Source: Chondrus crispus
Lineage: Eukaryota; Rhodophyta; Florideophyceae; Gigartinales; Gigartinaceae
Reading direction: 5' to 3'
Length of the DNA: 64,000 nt
Assembly (NCBI RefSeq): GCF_000350225.1
Contig: NW_005178551.1
Location: 337,797 to 401,796, forward strand
The notes beneath the pieces are model-generated. The model was not told the origin of the DNA. It was given only the letters and a program-made list of their open reading frames with translations, and did no database searches. Of this stretch, positions 32,180-42,086 are shown piece by piece (position 1 is the stretch's first letter; each line of letters opens with the position of its first letter). The translations under genes and the position numbers were made by a program.

Positions 32180-32698
32180 CTGATATGGTTGATCGCATAT
32201 TCAGCGCAGGAAAGCAAATGAGCGGAAACCTTTGAAACATGTCGTAGCACGCTCGCTGTGAGCCGTTGGATAGCCGCGGAAGAAAAAGGGGCTGGAGAGA
32301 AAGAGAGAGTCATTGCGGCAGAGGGAGCGCGCAAGATGGGTATGCACCATATACAGTAGCGCGAGCACGCGCTCACGCCCCGAACGCCACGTGTCAAAAT
32401 CGGGCCAAAATTCATTCCTTTATTAGATTTGCGTTCCAGCCGACGGCGGTTAGCGCCGCCGTCTGGACGCTCGCTGCTTGCGAATATATCTGTCCTTACC
32501 CCTCTCCCCCCCTTGTAAAAGAAAGGAGAGAAAGAGGGTATTGCAAAGTAAAAGATTCGTCTTTCTTTGTAACGTGGGCGAAGAGACGCCCACCCCCTCT
32601 TGGCAGCTCACAAAATCCTCCCTTGACTGTACAAGGGACAGCGAGCTGCCACGCGATAAGCGGGGTTTGCACGACAAGACCTGTAGCCGAAAGCGTTA
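32180..32698. other. Intergenic; no gene seen
   Basis: Spacer between the DNA-transposon stack and the piggyBac-like element. Short open frames only. Confidence 0.4.
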
Positions 32699-32718
32699 CT
32701 AGTGTCTAGGTGACAAAT

Positions 32719-32754
32719 GGCCTCATATGAGGCCATTTGACCTCATATGAGGTC
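32719..32754. repeat. Paired palindromes at left end of piggyBac-like element
   Basis: GGCCTCATATGAGGCC at 32719-32734 and GACCTCATATGAGGTC at 32739-32754, both perfect palindromes. Related copies are at 33150-33165, 33172-33187 and, at the right end, 35933-35948. A degenerate one (GCCGCATATGAGGAGG) lies just outside at 35975-35990. They are likely transposase-binding sites. Confidence 0.85.
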
Positions 32755-33320
32755 ACTTTTCAACTTAATTTTTCTCGACTTGTGCTAGCTGAACAAAATG
32801 GAAAAGATACTCTCGCCACCGCAGTTGACTTCTGCGCTGTGGAAGGGTGGAGCTTGGTGAGATCTGCACGTTCTTTCCAGGCTTTTTGAGAATACCTAAA
32901 GAAGAAGCTTTTTTAAAGAACATCAAAACGTTTTTTGTTGATATCTTCGAAACCAAAACGCCTGTTTAAAATATCATCCGATTGTTGAAACTATATTAGA
33001 TTCTTAGTATTTCTGTGTATTCATAACTGCTACAGTATCCCGATGTTTTGCAGGAGGCTATTGCCGAGGGAATATTGGTTAAAGAAATGGTGTCTAAACT
33101 GATTTTATAAAATTTCGATTTAATGTATACTTTTTTGCAAAAAAAACCCGGCCTCATATGAGGCCAAGCCTGGCCTCATATGAGGTCAAATGCTCTACAG
33201 TAAAATTTAAACAAAATTTAAGATTTTCGCAAGTATAGAACAAAAGGAGCACAATTTTTACGAAGTAGAACTTTGAACGACTATAAAGACAACTATAAAC
33301 GACTAGTTAGTAACTGACAA

Positions 33321-33590
33321 GCCAGCTCAGTGGTCTGCAAGGATCGCTGAGTCTTAGAGGCCGGGGTTCAACTCCTCGCTGAGCACTTTAGTGGTCGAAA
33401 AATCCCTTCGGGGATCTCGATGGTTCTTGTTCGTGACCTGCAGCCCAGGACGCTTTATAGCGCCCACTCGAACATGAGATTGAATACGGTGACATCTCAT
33501 AAAGGGGCATTCCGACACGGCTGCAGGTCTTCCAAGCAAGTCTTTAGACGCAGGATAGAACCATAGGGGGCAAAAGGAGTTTTTTATCTC
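33321..33590 (+). ncRNA. Possible pol III transcript: tRNA-like head plus structured body
   Basis: GCCAGCTCAGTGGT (33321-33334) resembles a tRNA A box and GGTTCAACTCC (33365-33375) a B box at normal spacing. The flanks GCTCAG (33325-33330) and CTGAGC (33379-33384) pair, and CGGGG/CCTCG form a T-arm. No proper anticodon arm is seen, so this is not a normal tRNA. The body has a UUCG-type hairpin (33402-33415), an 11 bp stem (33435-33445 with 33519-33529) enclosing a 7 bp hairpin (33474-33480/33494-33500), and T runs at about 33580-33600 that could end pol III transcription. A tRNA-derived SINE inside the piggyBac-like element is the simplest reading; a separate small RNA is possible. Confidence 0.4.
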
Positions 33591-33658
33591 TTTTTGCTCT
33601 ATTTTACTCAAATGCTGACCCATTTAGTCAGTTTTAAAGGCCTAGAACGCTTTAAGCA

Positions 33659-35761
33659 CTAATAGTACTTACCTTTGTAAGTAAGATCGTGACGTTCGTC
33701 GACGTGTTTCTTAAAACAGTCACGCCCAGTCTGGTGATGACAAAGGTATACTTCTTTGTCAAAATATGCTTTGCGGGCTGAGCAAATAAACTTTGACTTT
33801 TTTGTACCTTTGCAAATATTGCATCTGGATTGATAAAGAGCACAAGTCTCCTCGCTGGATGCGCTTTTACGCTTGCGAGTGGTTGGAGTTAGGTGAGTAC
33901 CAATTCCACTGCCAAACCCAACATCTTCATCTTCAACAGCACTGTCTGATTCTCGCTGACGTAACGATATACGATCATACTTGTTATCAATCAACTGGTC
34001 AGCAAGCTCACAATAAAACTGATTTGGAGACATCTTAGAACCATCTCCTTTTGCACCTGCATACAGTTCCCATGCATCCACAATGCAAATGGCCAATAAA
34101 GAAGTGTTGACACGCATAGACCACTCCTTGACTTCGAACTTCTTTTCCAAGCCGAGATCATCCTGACGAGATCTGTTGTGGCGGTCAATCTGAGAGCAAG
34201 TTTCATAATACTGCTCACAGACTGAGGGAATACGGATAGACAATTCCTCTTTTCTTGTCACGCCATGACGTGTACGCCATCTCTCGCGGTAGATTGGAGT
34301 TCCTTCGTTGGATGTTCCGACAGAACTAATAAAGTATCTGCGGTCTCGGTCCACCCACATCACTGCCATGAGATGAGGCCCGGCCACCGGCTTCGAAACT
34401 AGTGTGACGTGCTCTCCCTTTTCAGCAATCTCCAGATGAGATAGATATTTCATCGGATATTTCTTGGTAGATGTCTTCACTACACCTGTGAATCTAAGAC
34501 CTTTCTCATAAAGTGATTCAGCCGTGTGGACAGAAGCAAAGTACGAATCCGCGCAGACAACACGATTGGTGTGAAACCATGGCTGTAACAACCTCAAAGT
34601 CACTGCGGTTCCGTGTAAGTGGTCACTTTCAAAATCCTTTAAAGAAGTCTCCTCAGCTGAGACGACGTTCTCAATTCGTATTATGATTCCACTTTTTCCA
34701 CATGCAGCAGTCTTCAACTCACAGCCATTCTCGGGTTTTCGGTCCATGGCCACATAATGAGGAAGACCGGTTTCAATCCAATCTCCTCCAAGTCCATACC
34801 AGCGTGACATACTCTCATCAACGCAGATGGTCTGTGATGGAATGACATGTGATGCTCTGTGATCATTGATTGCGACCATGAAGTCCCTGATCATACCCCA
34901 TCTGTCATTTGAGTCAGCTGGAAAGCTGAACGTGACATTCTGACGAAGCTCCTCGAATCTTCCGCGGGAGATGATGTTTCCGAATTGAGGTTGCGGGAGA
35001 TATTTGCTGGTTTCCTGTGAGCTCCAAAGAGACCTTCTGGTGCTGAATTCAATCCGAGTCATAAGGATTAGCACCCCGAAAAACTTCAAAATTTTACCTC
35101 TTGTAGTCAAGCGAAGTCCCCTTGATTCTATTGCATCGTTGGTGTAGGAAACCATTAATGCCAAGTGCTCCTGTGGGAACATCCACATGAAGTAGTCCAT
35201 GGGATGCATTTGAGATGGACTGTGACCACGGGATATAATCTCATCAATCGGTCCGATCACCTTCCATCTTCTCGGCGGTATCATACCATTTAAATGCATC
35301 GTGACTTCCTCACGCTTCCAGGCCCGGCCGTGGACATTCATGAGGCCATCTTGGGAATCCATTTCGTCACTCTCGGAGATTCTCGTACTCGGGCTGAGTG
35401 CTCCTTCCAGTGGCGTCACGCGGTCCTCTGTAGGCTCCGGTTGCGCATAATGCTCAGTTTCTTGCTGGATATGATCTTCAGGACCGTCATCGATCAGGTC
35501 CATCACTTCACCAGCCTTGATGTTAGCTATGCGAAGCGTGACTTCCTTGACGCCATCTGATAATTCCCATTTAGCCCTGACTGAAGTGACACTGCGACCC
35601 TTCACTTTGTCAGTTTTCATGCTAATGACAGTTCCCGTGACCAACTTGATCTTCCAAGAGGCTCCATACATGCGACGACATTTACTCTGAGCTGTGAGCA
35701 GTCTTGCACGAGTGTGGACGCGGTTACCTGCAATAATTCGAGGATCATTGACGCTCACCAT
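33659..35761 (-). CDS. piggyBac-type transposase, intact, 700 residues
   Basis: The DDE transposase of the piggyBac superfamily excises and reinserts the element. ATG 35761 opens an uninterrupted frame. An N-terminal ~150 residues of variable, charged sequence precede the DDE_Tnp_1_7 core (about 185-570). Catalytic Asp candidates are D315 in TICVDESMSRW, D405 in VVCADSYFAS and D471 in AVMWVDRDRRYFIS. The signature QIDRHNRSRQDD, then EVKEWSMRVNTSLLAICIVDAWELY closes the core. The C-terminus is a Cys/His-rich zinc-binding region (C640, C647, C650, C660, C674, C682) like the cysteine-rich domain that reads the element ends. Length is slightly above the 590-residue insect type. No breaks were found. 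Confidence 0.93.
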   Translation of the reverse strand: MVSVNDPRIIAGNRVHTRARLLTAQSKCRRMYGASWKIKLVTGTVISMKTDKVKGRSVTSVRAKWELSDGVKEVTLRIANIKAGEVMDLIDDGPEDHIQQETEHYAQPEPTEDRVTPLEGALSPSTRISESDEMDSQDGLMNVHGRAWKREEVTMHLNGMIPPRRWKVIGPIDEIISRGHSPSQMHPMDYFMWMFPQEHLALMVSYTNDAIESRGLRLTTRGKILKFFGVLILMTRIEFSTRRSLWSSQETSKYLPQPQFGNIISRGRFEELRQNVTFSFPADSNDRWGMIRDFMVAINDHRASHVIPSQTICVDESMSRWYGLGGDWIETGLPHYVAMDRKPENGCELKTAACGKSGIIIRIENVVSAEETSLKDFESDHLHGTAVTLRLLQPWFHTNRVVCADSYFASVHTAESLYEKGLRFTGVVKTSTKKYPMKYLSHLEIAEKGEHVTLVSKPVAGPHLMAVMWVDRDRRYFISSVGTSNEGTPIYRERWRTRHGVTRKEELSIRIPSVCEQYYETCSQIDRHNRSRQDDLGLEKKFEVKEWSMRVNTSLLAICIVDAWELYAGAKGDGSKMSPNQFYCELADQLIDNKYDRISLRQRESDSAVEDEDVGFGSGIGTHLTPTTRKRKSASSEETCALYQSRCNICKGTKKSKFICSARKAYFDKEVYLCHHQTGRDCFKKHVDERHDLTYKGKYY

Positions 35762-35968
35762 TTTGAAGAAATTTTGGGAAGAGGAAGATGAAAGTGTTGA
35801 GTAGGGAAGACTGAGATACGGAATTGAATGTTTTCTGGTTTGCCAACGTTTAATACTCTAATCGTAAGCTTTTCACTACAGTAGCGATAAATTTCTACAA
35901 TTATTCGAATTGCAAAAGCCCGCCTAAAAACTGGCCTCATATGAGGCCATTTGTCACCTAGACACTAG

Positions 35969-37163
35969 ACACTAGCCGCATATGAGGAGGCTGTGCAGTA
36001 CTGTAATCTAGGGAGACTTACAGTATTCGGGTACAGTACAATATGTTAACAATTAATACAGCACAATTAAGCACAGTGTAAGGTTACCGCATGTGTCCAT
36101 GTGCAGTGCTGTACAGTGTCAAGATTTTGATCCATGAGGCGCGGGACGGCCTCAAGTGGAGGCCAAAGAAACTTTCCGACAGACCGGAGTGACCATGAAC
36201 GCAAAGTCGAGGAACTCCACTACAGTGCCTCCTACGATATAGTGCTATAGCGTGACATACCCCTAGCTATGGCACTATTGGGGGAATGGCACTATATAAA
36301 GGAGGCTCAAATACATATATTTGGGGACAAAGCACACTGCTAACATAAACACAACAAAGCCTGTATAACACAACTAAATAACTTCATCCTTTGAGTACTG
36401 AACCATGCCGGATGATACACGTGTGAGCTTATGATAACCTGTGCCAGAGGGTGAGCCATAACACTATATAGAGGGAAGCACTACTAAAGTAGGCACTATT
36501 GAGCGACCCCCTCTGTACATTGTATGTACAGTACCCTTGTAGTACATAAGATACACGCCATTTCTGCAAAATTTTAAAAGTCCTATTTTAACACACCATC
36601 CACGTGAATTTATTCCACAAACCCCTCGTCTCGCAGGCATGTGACACGCATATCTCGAGACCTCCATTACCCAAATTGGTAGCCGTACCATACTTTTCAC
36701 ATCGGCTGATTCATCACTCCAAATCTCCACCGCAGACCTCTTTGACTTCGACGCCGCCCTGTCTCCCCTCCTATTTAGCACTGCTTGCTGCACTTTTGCA
36801 CCAGTAGCGCTACCCCTATCCCCTGCACCATCCTTCCAGCCAAACTGTCGTGTTTGACCATGCCCCCACGCTCTAGCACCTATCGGTCCACATTCGCCGA
36901 GCTCGCTTGTGCACCCTCCCATCGCCTCCCCTGTTCGTAATTCTTCCCTTCGAATCTATCTGCTCTACCCAATTTTCCAATCTCGTCTTAATCATCTTTC
37001 CGCGTTGCAGCATTGCGTATCCCTTTTCCACTCAGCTTTCACGAGGCACATCCTCAACAACAGGGGCCCAATTGACGCCTGCCCTTGAGAAACGCTCGAG
37101 AGCACTTTTCGAATCTCACCAGCCAAAGCAAAACTACTCTTTAACTGGGTCGCCACCCGCAGC
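35969..37163. other. Intergenic between piggyBac element and Hint gene
   Basis: Contains the MITE-like segment described separately (36223-36515). The ~240 bp before the Hint gene presumably hold its promoter. Open frames here (for example 36464-36922, minus) show no family resemblance. Confidence 0.4.
36223..36515. mobile_element. Possible 293 bp TA-flanked MITE
   Basis: TA (36221-36222) precedes CAGTGCCTCC..ATAGTGC, and the right end GCACTATTGAGCGACCCCCT CTG is followed by TA (36516-36517). The right terminus shares the CTCAATAG core with the pogo-like ends at 11909 and 32154. The left end matches poorly, so the borders are tentative. Internal CACTATA/CACTATT motifs repeat in both orientations. 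Confidence 0.35.
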
Positions 37164-38408
37164 ATGTCCTTCCTCACCGCCTCGCGTCTCTCCGTCGCAC
37201 TAATCATTATTTTTGCACAATGCACCCACGTCGCATCTATCTCCGCCTCCTCTCTCATCCGCAGCTACGATCTGATCCAAGGTCGCCGCTCAGCATGTCC
37301 CGCCAGCGTCGACATCAAAGGCATTTCCGAGGACGGCAAATACATACCGGCACGGTCGATGACAGCCAGCGGCTTCCTGTGCAACGGCCCCGGCGGCAAG
37401 GCATTAGCAGACGGGCCGACCTTACTCTCAGCGGGCCTTCAGCTCCCTTCCCTCGTCACCGAACAGGACCTCGAGTTCTTCGCCGGCGTGGAAACCGCCC
37501 CGCGCATATGCGGGGAGTGGGCTTTCAATGCAAGCGCCGTCAGTTGGTTTCTGTACAAGCCTCCAAACGCTGCTGCTCAACGCGACGACGTTACCGGCAT
37601 CGAAGTAGAGCCCGGGTACATGTATGTAACGTACGAGCATTTTGCAGACTTCTGTCTCTTCAGAGCTAGCGTGGACGACACTCTTGAGTTCCCATCCCCG
37701 GTCCCGAGCACTTCGGCGACAGACCTTGAGGAAGGAAATGGAGGGGCCAGCAGTGAAGGTGATGGAAGCGCAGACCCCACAAACGAAGACGCTGAGAGTG
37801 CAGGAAGCATTGATGGTCAACTTAGTCCTAGTCCTGGTCAAACGGCGGGGACCACAGATGATAATCCAAGGGAATGCTTCCCAGGCGATGCCCTTGTGCA
37901 GCTTGAGGATGGCAAAGCAAGGCGAATGGCTGACCTGGGGCTTGGTGACAAGGTAATGTCGTCAACGAATGATCATTACTCCGATGTTTATTTTTTCAGC
38001 CATCGCGATAGGCAGGTTTCCGCTACTTTCGTGCGCCTGGAGACATCGTCTAGGGGGTCCTTGTCACTTACAAGTGGCCACTACCTTTATCTAAACGGGA
38101 TTGCTGCGGCGGCAGCGACGGCACGTCCTGGCGATTTTCTCACTGTGGCAAATGGTACGATGGACAGAGTAATTAGCGTGGGCATGGTGAAAGGCGGTGG
38201 GTTGTATAATCCGCACACGTCCCGAGGAGACATCGTCGTCAACGGTTTCTTGACGACGACCTGGACTACAGCCGTCCCACCGGTCGTTGCGCACCCACTG
38301 CTTGCCCCAATACGGTTTATTTATTCTTTGTTGCGAGCACCTATGGAACACGCTTCGGGTCGACCTGCGGGGCTATTGGGCTTTTTGAAAGTATTATGCA
38401 GGAAGTGA
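37164..38408 (+). CDS. Secreted Hedgehog-type Hint-domain protein
   Basis: 414 residues. Residues 1-28 form a signal peptide (VALIIIFAQCTHVASISA). Residues 30-175 are a Cys-containing extracellular domain that I do not recognise. Residues 178-237 are an acidic Ser/Gly-rich linker. The Hint module starts at C238 (ECFPGDALVQLEDGKARRMA) and shows the Hedgehog-type autoprocessing marks: nucleophile Cys followed by F-x-G-D, the T303-x-x-H306 motif (SLTSGHYLYL), and the late block GLYNPHTSRGDIVVNGFLTTTW. Such domains cleave themselves off at the Cys and can attach a lipid to the N-terminal part. A Hint domain on a non-Hedgehog N-terminal domain ('Hog' protein) is known from several protists and algae. 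The ATG gives a good signal peptide, which supports the start. Confidence 0.85.
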   Translation: MSFLTASRLSVALIIIFAQCTHVASISASSLIRSYDLIQGRRSACPASVDIKGISEDGKYIPARSMTASGFLCNGPGGKALADGPTLLSAGLQLPSLVTEQDLEFFAGVETAPRICGEWAFNASAVSWFLYKPPNAAAQRDDVTGIEVEPGYMYVTYEHFADFCLFRASVDDTLEFPSPVPSTSATDLEEGNGGASSEGDGSADPTNEDAESAGSIDGQLSPSPGQTAGTTDDNPRECFPGDALVQLEDGKARRMADLGLGDKVMSSTNDHYSDVYFFSHRDRQVSATFVRLETSSRGSLSLTSGHYLYLNGIAAAAATARPGDFLTVANGTMDRVISVGMVKGGGLYNPHTSRGDIVVNGFLTTTWTTAVPPVVAHPLLAPIRFIYSLLRAPMEHASGRPAGLLGFLKVLCRK

Positions 38409-38623
38409 AATATGTACAAACAACTTACGGAATACAGGGGAATAATATGGGCAGAGGGAAAAGCGCGGGCAGGTAATGTTCCATGCTAACTGGCGGCTGC
38501 TTGCGGACACAAAGAGGACTTGTCTGGGCAACATTCGTACCCAGAAGATAACCTAGTAAAGCTCTTCGCGTCAGTCCACGGGGACGAAAACCGAAAAAGG
38601 GGTGTTGCTTTACATCTTCGAGA

Positions 38624-40400
38624 TTACAACTTCACAGTGCTTGCTTGCATTTTCCGCAGATCAATAACAACGACGGTGTTACTGCTAAATGCAGCTGATA
38701 CTTTGTCGCCGGCCGGATTCCACGCAACTTCAAAAATCCCTCCATCCCCTCGGAACTTCTTCACAAGAGTGCCGTCCTTCACACTCCAGATATTTAAGCA
38801 ACGATCAAATGAACCGCTCGCTAGAAACTGGCCATTTGGACTGTATGCCAATGAATATACAGGGTCTGAATGTCCAGCCAAAGTTTTCAAGCATCGCCCG
38901 GTGTTCACATCCCATAGCTTCACCATAGAATCAAATGATGCCGTCGCCAGAACAAGTCTCCTATTCACGCTGGGGCACCATTGCATAGTATATACCTCCC
39001 TGGTGTGCTCTCGCAAGTTATAAACGACTTGAGCCGTCTTGGTACTCCAGATTTTTGCAGTGTAGTCATCCGAACACGATGCCAGCAAACTTCCGGATGG
39101 GTCGAACTTCAAGCAATTGACCTCATCTTCGTGACCGCAGTATCTTTGAACTGGTACATTGGACTCTAACGAGCATAAATAGATCATTTTGTCCGTAGAG
39201 CATGAGGCAAAGGTCTCATCGTCTTTCCAATCGACGTCAAGAGTTGGAGCTTCGTGGAATGAAAACTGTTTCACGCAGCGTCCTGTCTCTGCATTCCAAA
39301 CTGCGGTAGAGTGATCGACAGAACCCGATAGCAGATAGTTTCCTTTCTTGTTCCACTTTAGAGAGAAAAGCGGGCCGGTATGGGTTTCCAATACGTGCTT
39401 TAGAGTACCGTGCTCTGTCCAGATACGAGCGCAGCCATCGTACGAACCCGTCGCTAACAAAGTCCCAGATGGGTTCCAATCAATGGTCGTGACATCATTG
39501 ACTTTCCGCATGGGAAGCATGGCGTTTCCGTTTCTGTCAGTTGCATGTTCCAGAACTATGGGTTGTGAGGCTTGCGCCGCCGCGGCCGATGACACGAGCG
39601 GTAGACTTGCAGGAATTGGCCACATACGCGCCGTTGAATCTCCGGAACCAGTCGCTAAAACCGACGTTGCCGGATTCCAGGAGCACACGAATACCTCTGA
39701 TATATGGCCCTTGAGTATGAGGGCTTCTGATTCCTGCACGTCGACCGTGCTCGTCTTGTTCCGCTCTCCCGGTTTTTCTTCATGGCTCAAGACCTCCTTC
39801 TCATCAACGTCCATTCCAACGGGACCAGTTGTACCGTTCCCGGTACTTGCCGGCTTCTCCGGGCGATTAATCTTGAAATCCTGATTACAAAGACATCTAT
39901 GCACATCCAAAAGAGAGGTAACCCCATTAAGGGCTGAAGTTGTGTGCCCAGGCCCGGCCTTGCCGTCTTGCTTGAGAGTCTCTTCGATTTCACAAAAATT
40001 GACTCCTCTCTGTACAAAGGACAACAACGCGCCGGGTGGTATTTGGGAGCCGTCAATTTTACTCTTCACAACTTGGCTCTCATATCCGAACGTGAACGCT
40101 GCATGGACGTAGCCTTCATTGAGAAGAAAATAGTTTCATGGACGTTGTTTGACATCGCATAGACAGACATCCAGTTAGTTAGTTCGCCTGTTTGCGAGCG
40201 AGACCTTCAGAATCTCTGCTGGTTCATTCCTCTAGGGACTCTTCCAGCGCTTCGGCGTGTATCATGCCAATGGAAACCTAAAGGGTGTCTTTGGAAAGAT
40301 GGAGCGGTGACAACTTACCAGATTCCTGGAGGTAGCGAAAGACTAAATAGTTGACTTCATCAGACTTCACATGCGCAGTTGGCAACGACTTGGAACTCAT
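38624..40400 (-). CDS. TBL1: TBL1/HOS15-type LisH-WD40 corepressor subunit
   Basis: TBL1 proteins are subunits of nuclear corepressor complexes with histone deacetylase. Exon 1 (40400-40319) encodes the LisH dimerisation motif, VKSDEVNYLVFRYLQESG, nearly identical in pattern to the animal and plant proteins. A GT-AG intron (40318-40114) follows. Exon 2 continues in phase with YVHAAFTFGYESQ and PPGALLSFVQRG (the 'PPAALIS.LQKG' equivalent), then an acidic linker to about residue 155. Eight WD40 repeats follow, for example LKGHISEVFVCSWNP, DWNPSGTLLATGSYDG and LAGHSDPVYSLAYSPNGQF, to the end (AWNPAGDKVSAAFSSNTVVV). Total length 523, close to the usual 510-580. The downstream Hint gene is convergent, its stop 215 bp away. 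Confidence 0.93.
40114..40318 (-). other. Spliceosomal intron of the TBL1-like gene
   Basis: 205 bp, 5' GTAAGT and 3' AG, phase 1 between QESG and YVHAAF of the LisH region. Splicing joins two stretches that are contiguous in TBL1 homologues. It is the only intron I can place in this window. Confidence 0.9.
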
Positions 40401-42086
40401 TTCGGATGCGATTGTTCACTACTATATTATTACAATGCAGGTCGAGTGAAGCACCAAGCAGTGCTTAGCTTGCCTAACGTCTCTTGAATGAAAATTAGGG
40501 CGCTCAGGAAATTACGACAGGATTTTTTTTTTTTTTTTCGAGCCGAATCCCCCCGTAGCACAACTTCCAGCTTTCGGCTGTAGACAGAATGAGCTTACCC
40601 TGATTCGCGGAGAACTGGTGGCAAGCCCAGCAGAGACGCACGCAATTGTTTCGTGAATACCGTTGTGGCAAGGCTCAAAGGCTTGCAGTCTCCGACGCTA
40701 TTCGGCGGGAAACCGAGCGGCGCGATTGATCCTCTTAGCCGATTCGGAAGCCAAACGATTACAGTACTGCGACCAGTCGGGTGTTAAATGATCAATTAAA
40801 ACCTGTGGTGTTTAATCACACATTACAGTGAGGCTGTTCACATACGCCATTGAGGTCTCTACAATGTGGGGCAAATGTCTGTCGGGGAGTGATGCTACGA
40901 CATATAGAGCGACTTGGCCTCCGCAAGGAGCATTGCTCAGTCAAGCCATCGATGGGCATCGGACGGGCATCAACTGCTATCAAAGATCGTGACGTGGACG
41001 CAGTGAACGCCATTTTGCAGCGCAGCAAATCAAGAGCTCGTTCTGCAGGGCAACACTGGTAACCCTGTATCCGGCAACCCTGTATCCGGCAGGTGACAAC
41101 AAAGTCGCAGATTCGATAACATGACATCCATCGAAGCCTGGATGCAGCACCGGCTGACTTACAATACTCCTTACTATTTAATCTAAAAAGCGGGTGGACC
41201 GACTACCCCTCTAATATTTTACAAAGCAGCGGCTGCACAAAAATGCCGTCGTTCCCAATCCCCCTCTTTCGCAAGCTGCTCCCATGCCGTGAGCGCTCGA
41301 TTGTGTTACAGAATTTGACGCTAACCGGTCAGGAGTCTGAGGTCATACGAGGAGCAAAAGTGATGAATGAACGAGTTAGTCATACACTCATAGAAGGGCA
41401 TAGCGCTTGCAGTTTCGCTCAATTCCATCACTCAGAATTGCAGAATTATTCCACAAGTGTTGAGTTAACACCAGCTTCGGTACAGGTCTGATTTTGTCCT
41501 CCTTGGATGTACGAGCATGACGCCGAATGATTGTCGGACACTTACCTCTCATATGTAAACAAATGGTGCCAAGGGATGTCTTCATCCTCCCTCTAGACCC
41601 ATGCTGCGTTCTGAAACGGTCGAAGTCATCTGGTGTGCGCCCGCTCACAAAAGCGTTAGGGTCATGCTCGCGGGTGTTAGGCTCTGTCAACAGAAATAGG
41701 AACTGTATTAAGTACACGAGCCGTTCGTGTGTCCTGGCCACATGGATCAAATTGCACACGACAGTGCGGCGGCGGCGGCGGCGTACGTGAACATATTACA
41801 TTTAGGTATTTTGATAATTTTTAGCCATATTTTCCGTCAACACCAATTGTTTTGAGCATGTCAATAGAAAGATCCGACTAGAATACCGTATCATACCAAG
41901 CTACGAGCACCAAACCACCGGTAGCTGTGCAACGGACGACGCTACGCATCACCTCTAGCAAAAGGGGGTCTCCTATGAGCTTGGAAAGTCTTTGACTTTT
42001 GGGACAGTGTGGGAGAGTGCAGCTTTGTCCACAAGGAGGACTCTTTCCATCGAGAGTATTGCCTTCATACCTGTGTTCTTGTTGCG
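40401..42086. other. Intergenic 1.7 kb; no gene seen
   Basis: Divergent promoter region of the TBL1-like and NOL11-like genes. It holds a T run (about 40525-40539), a tandem 15 bp duplication AACCCTGTATCCGGC near 41060-41092 and a (GGC)n microsatellite at 41766-41783. No coding or RNA gene is recognised. Confidence 0.45.

Larger units (their letters stand above)
32699..35968 (-). mobile_element. piggyBac-like transposon
   Basis: A leftward piggyBac transposase is bounded by inverted repeats of about 35 bp: TGTCTAGGTGACAAATGG... from 32703 and its complement ending 35964. CTAG stands on both sides (32699-32702, 35965-35968). Canonical piggyBac duplicates TTAA, so a CTAG target or different true borders must be considered. 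The repeats run into the perfect 16 bp palindrome GGCCTCATATGAGGCC. The transposase frame is intact, so the element may be active. An 0.9 kb region downstream of the gene holds two more palindromes and a possible pol III RNA unit. Confidence 0.8.

Noticed and set aside
32160-32415. N-terminal extension of the Myb-like protein to 32415
   Set aside because: The extension crosses a transposon terminus and has no family-like sequence; the ATG at 31824 fits better.
33321-33390. Ordinary tRNA gene
   Set aside because: A- and B-box-like motifs and a T-arm are present, but the total is too short and no anticodon arm folds.
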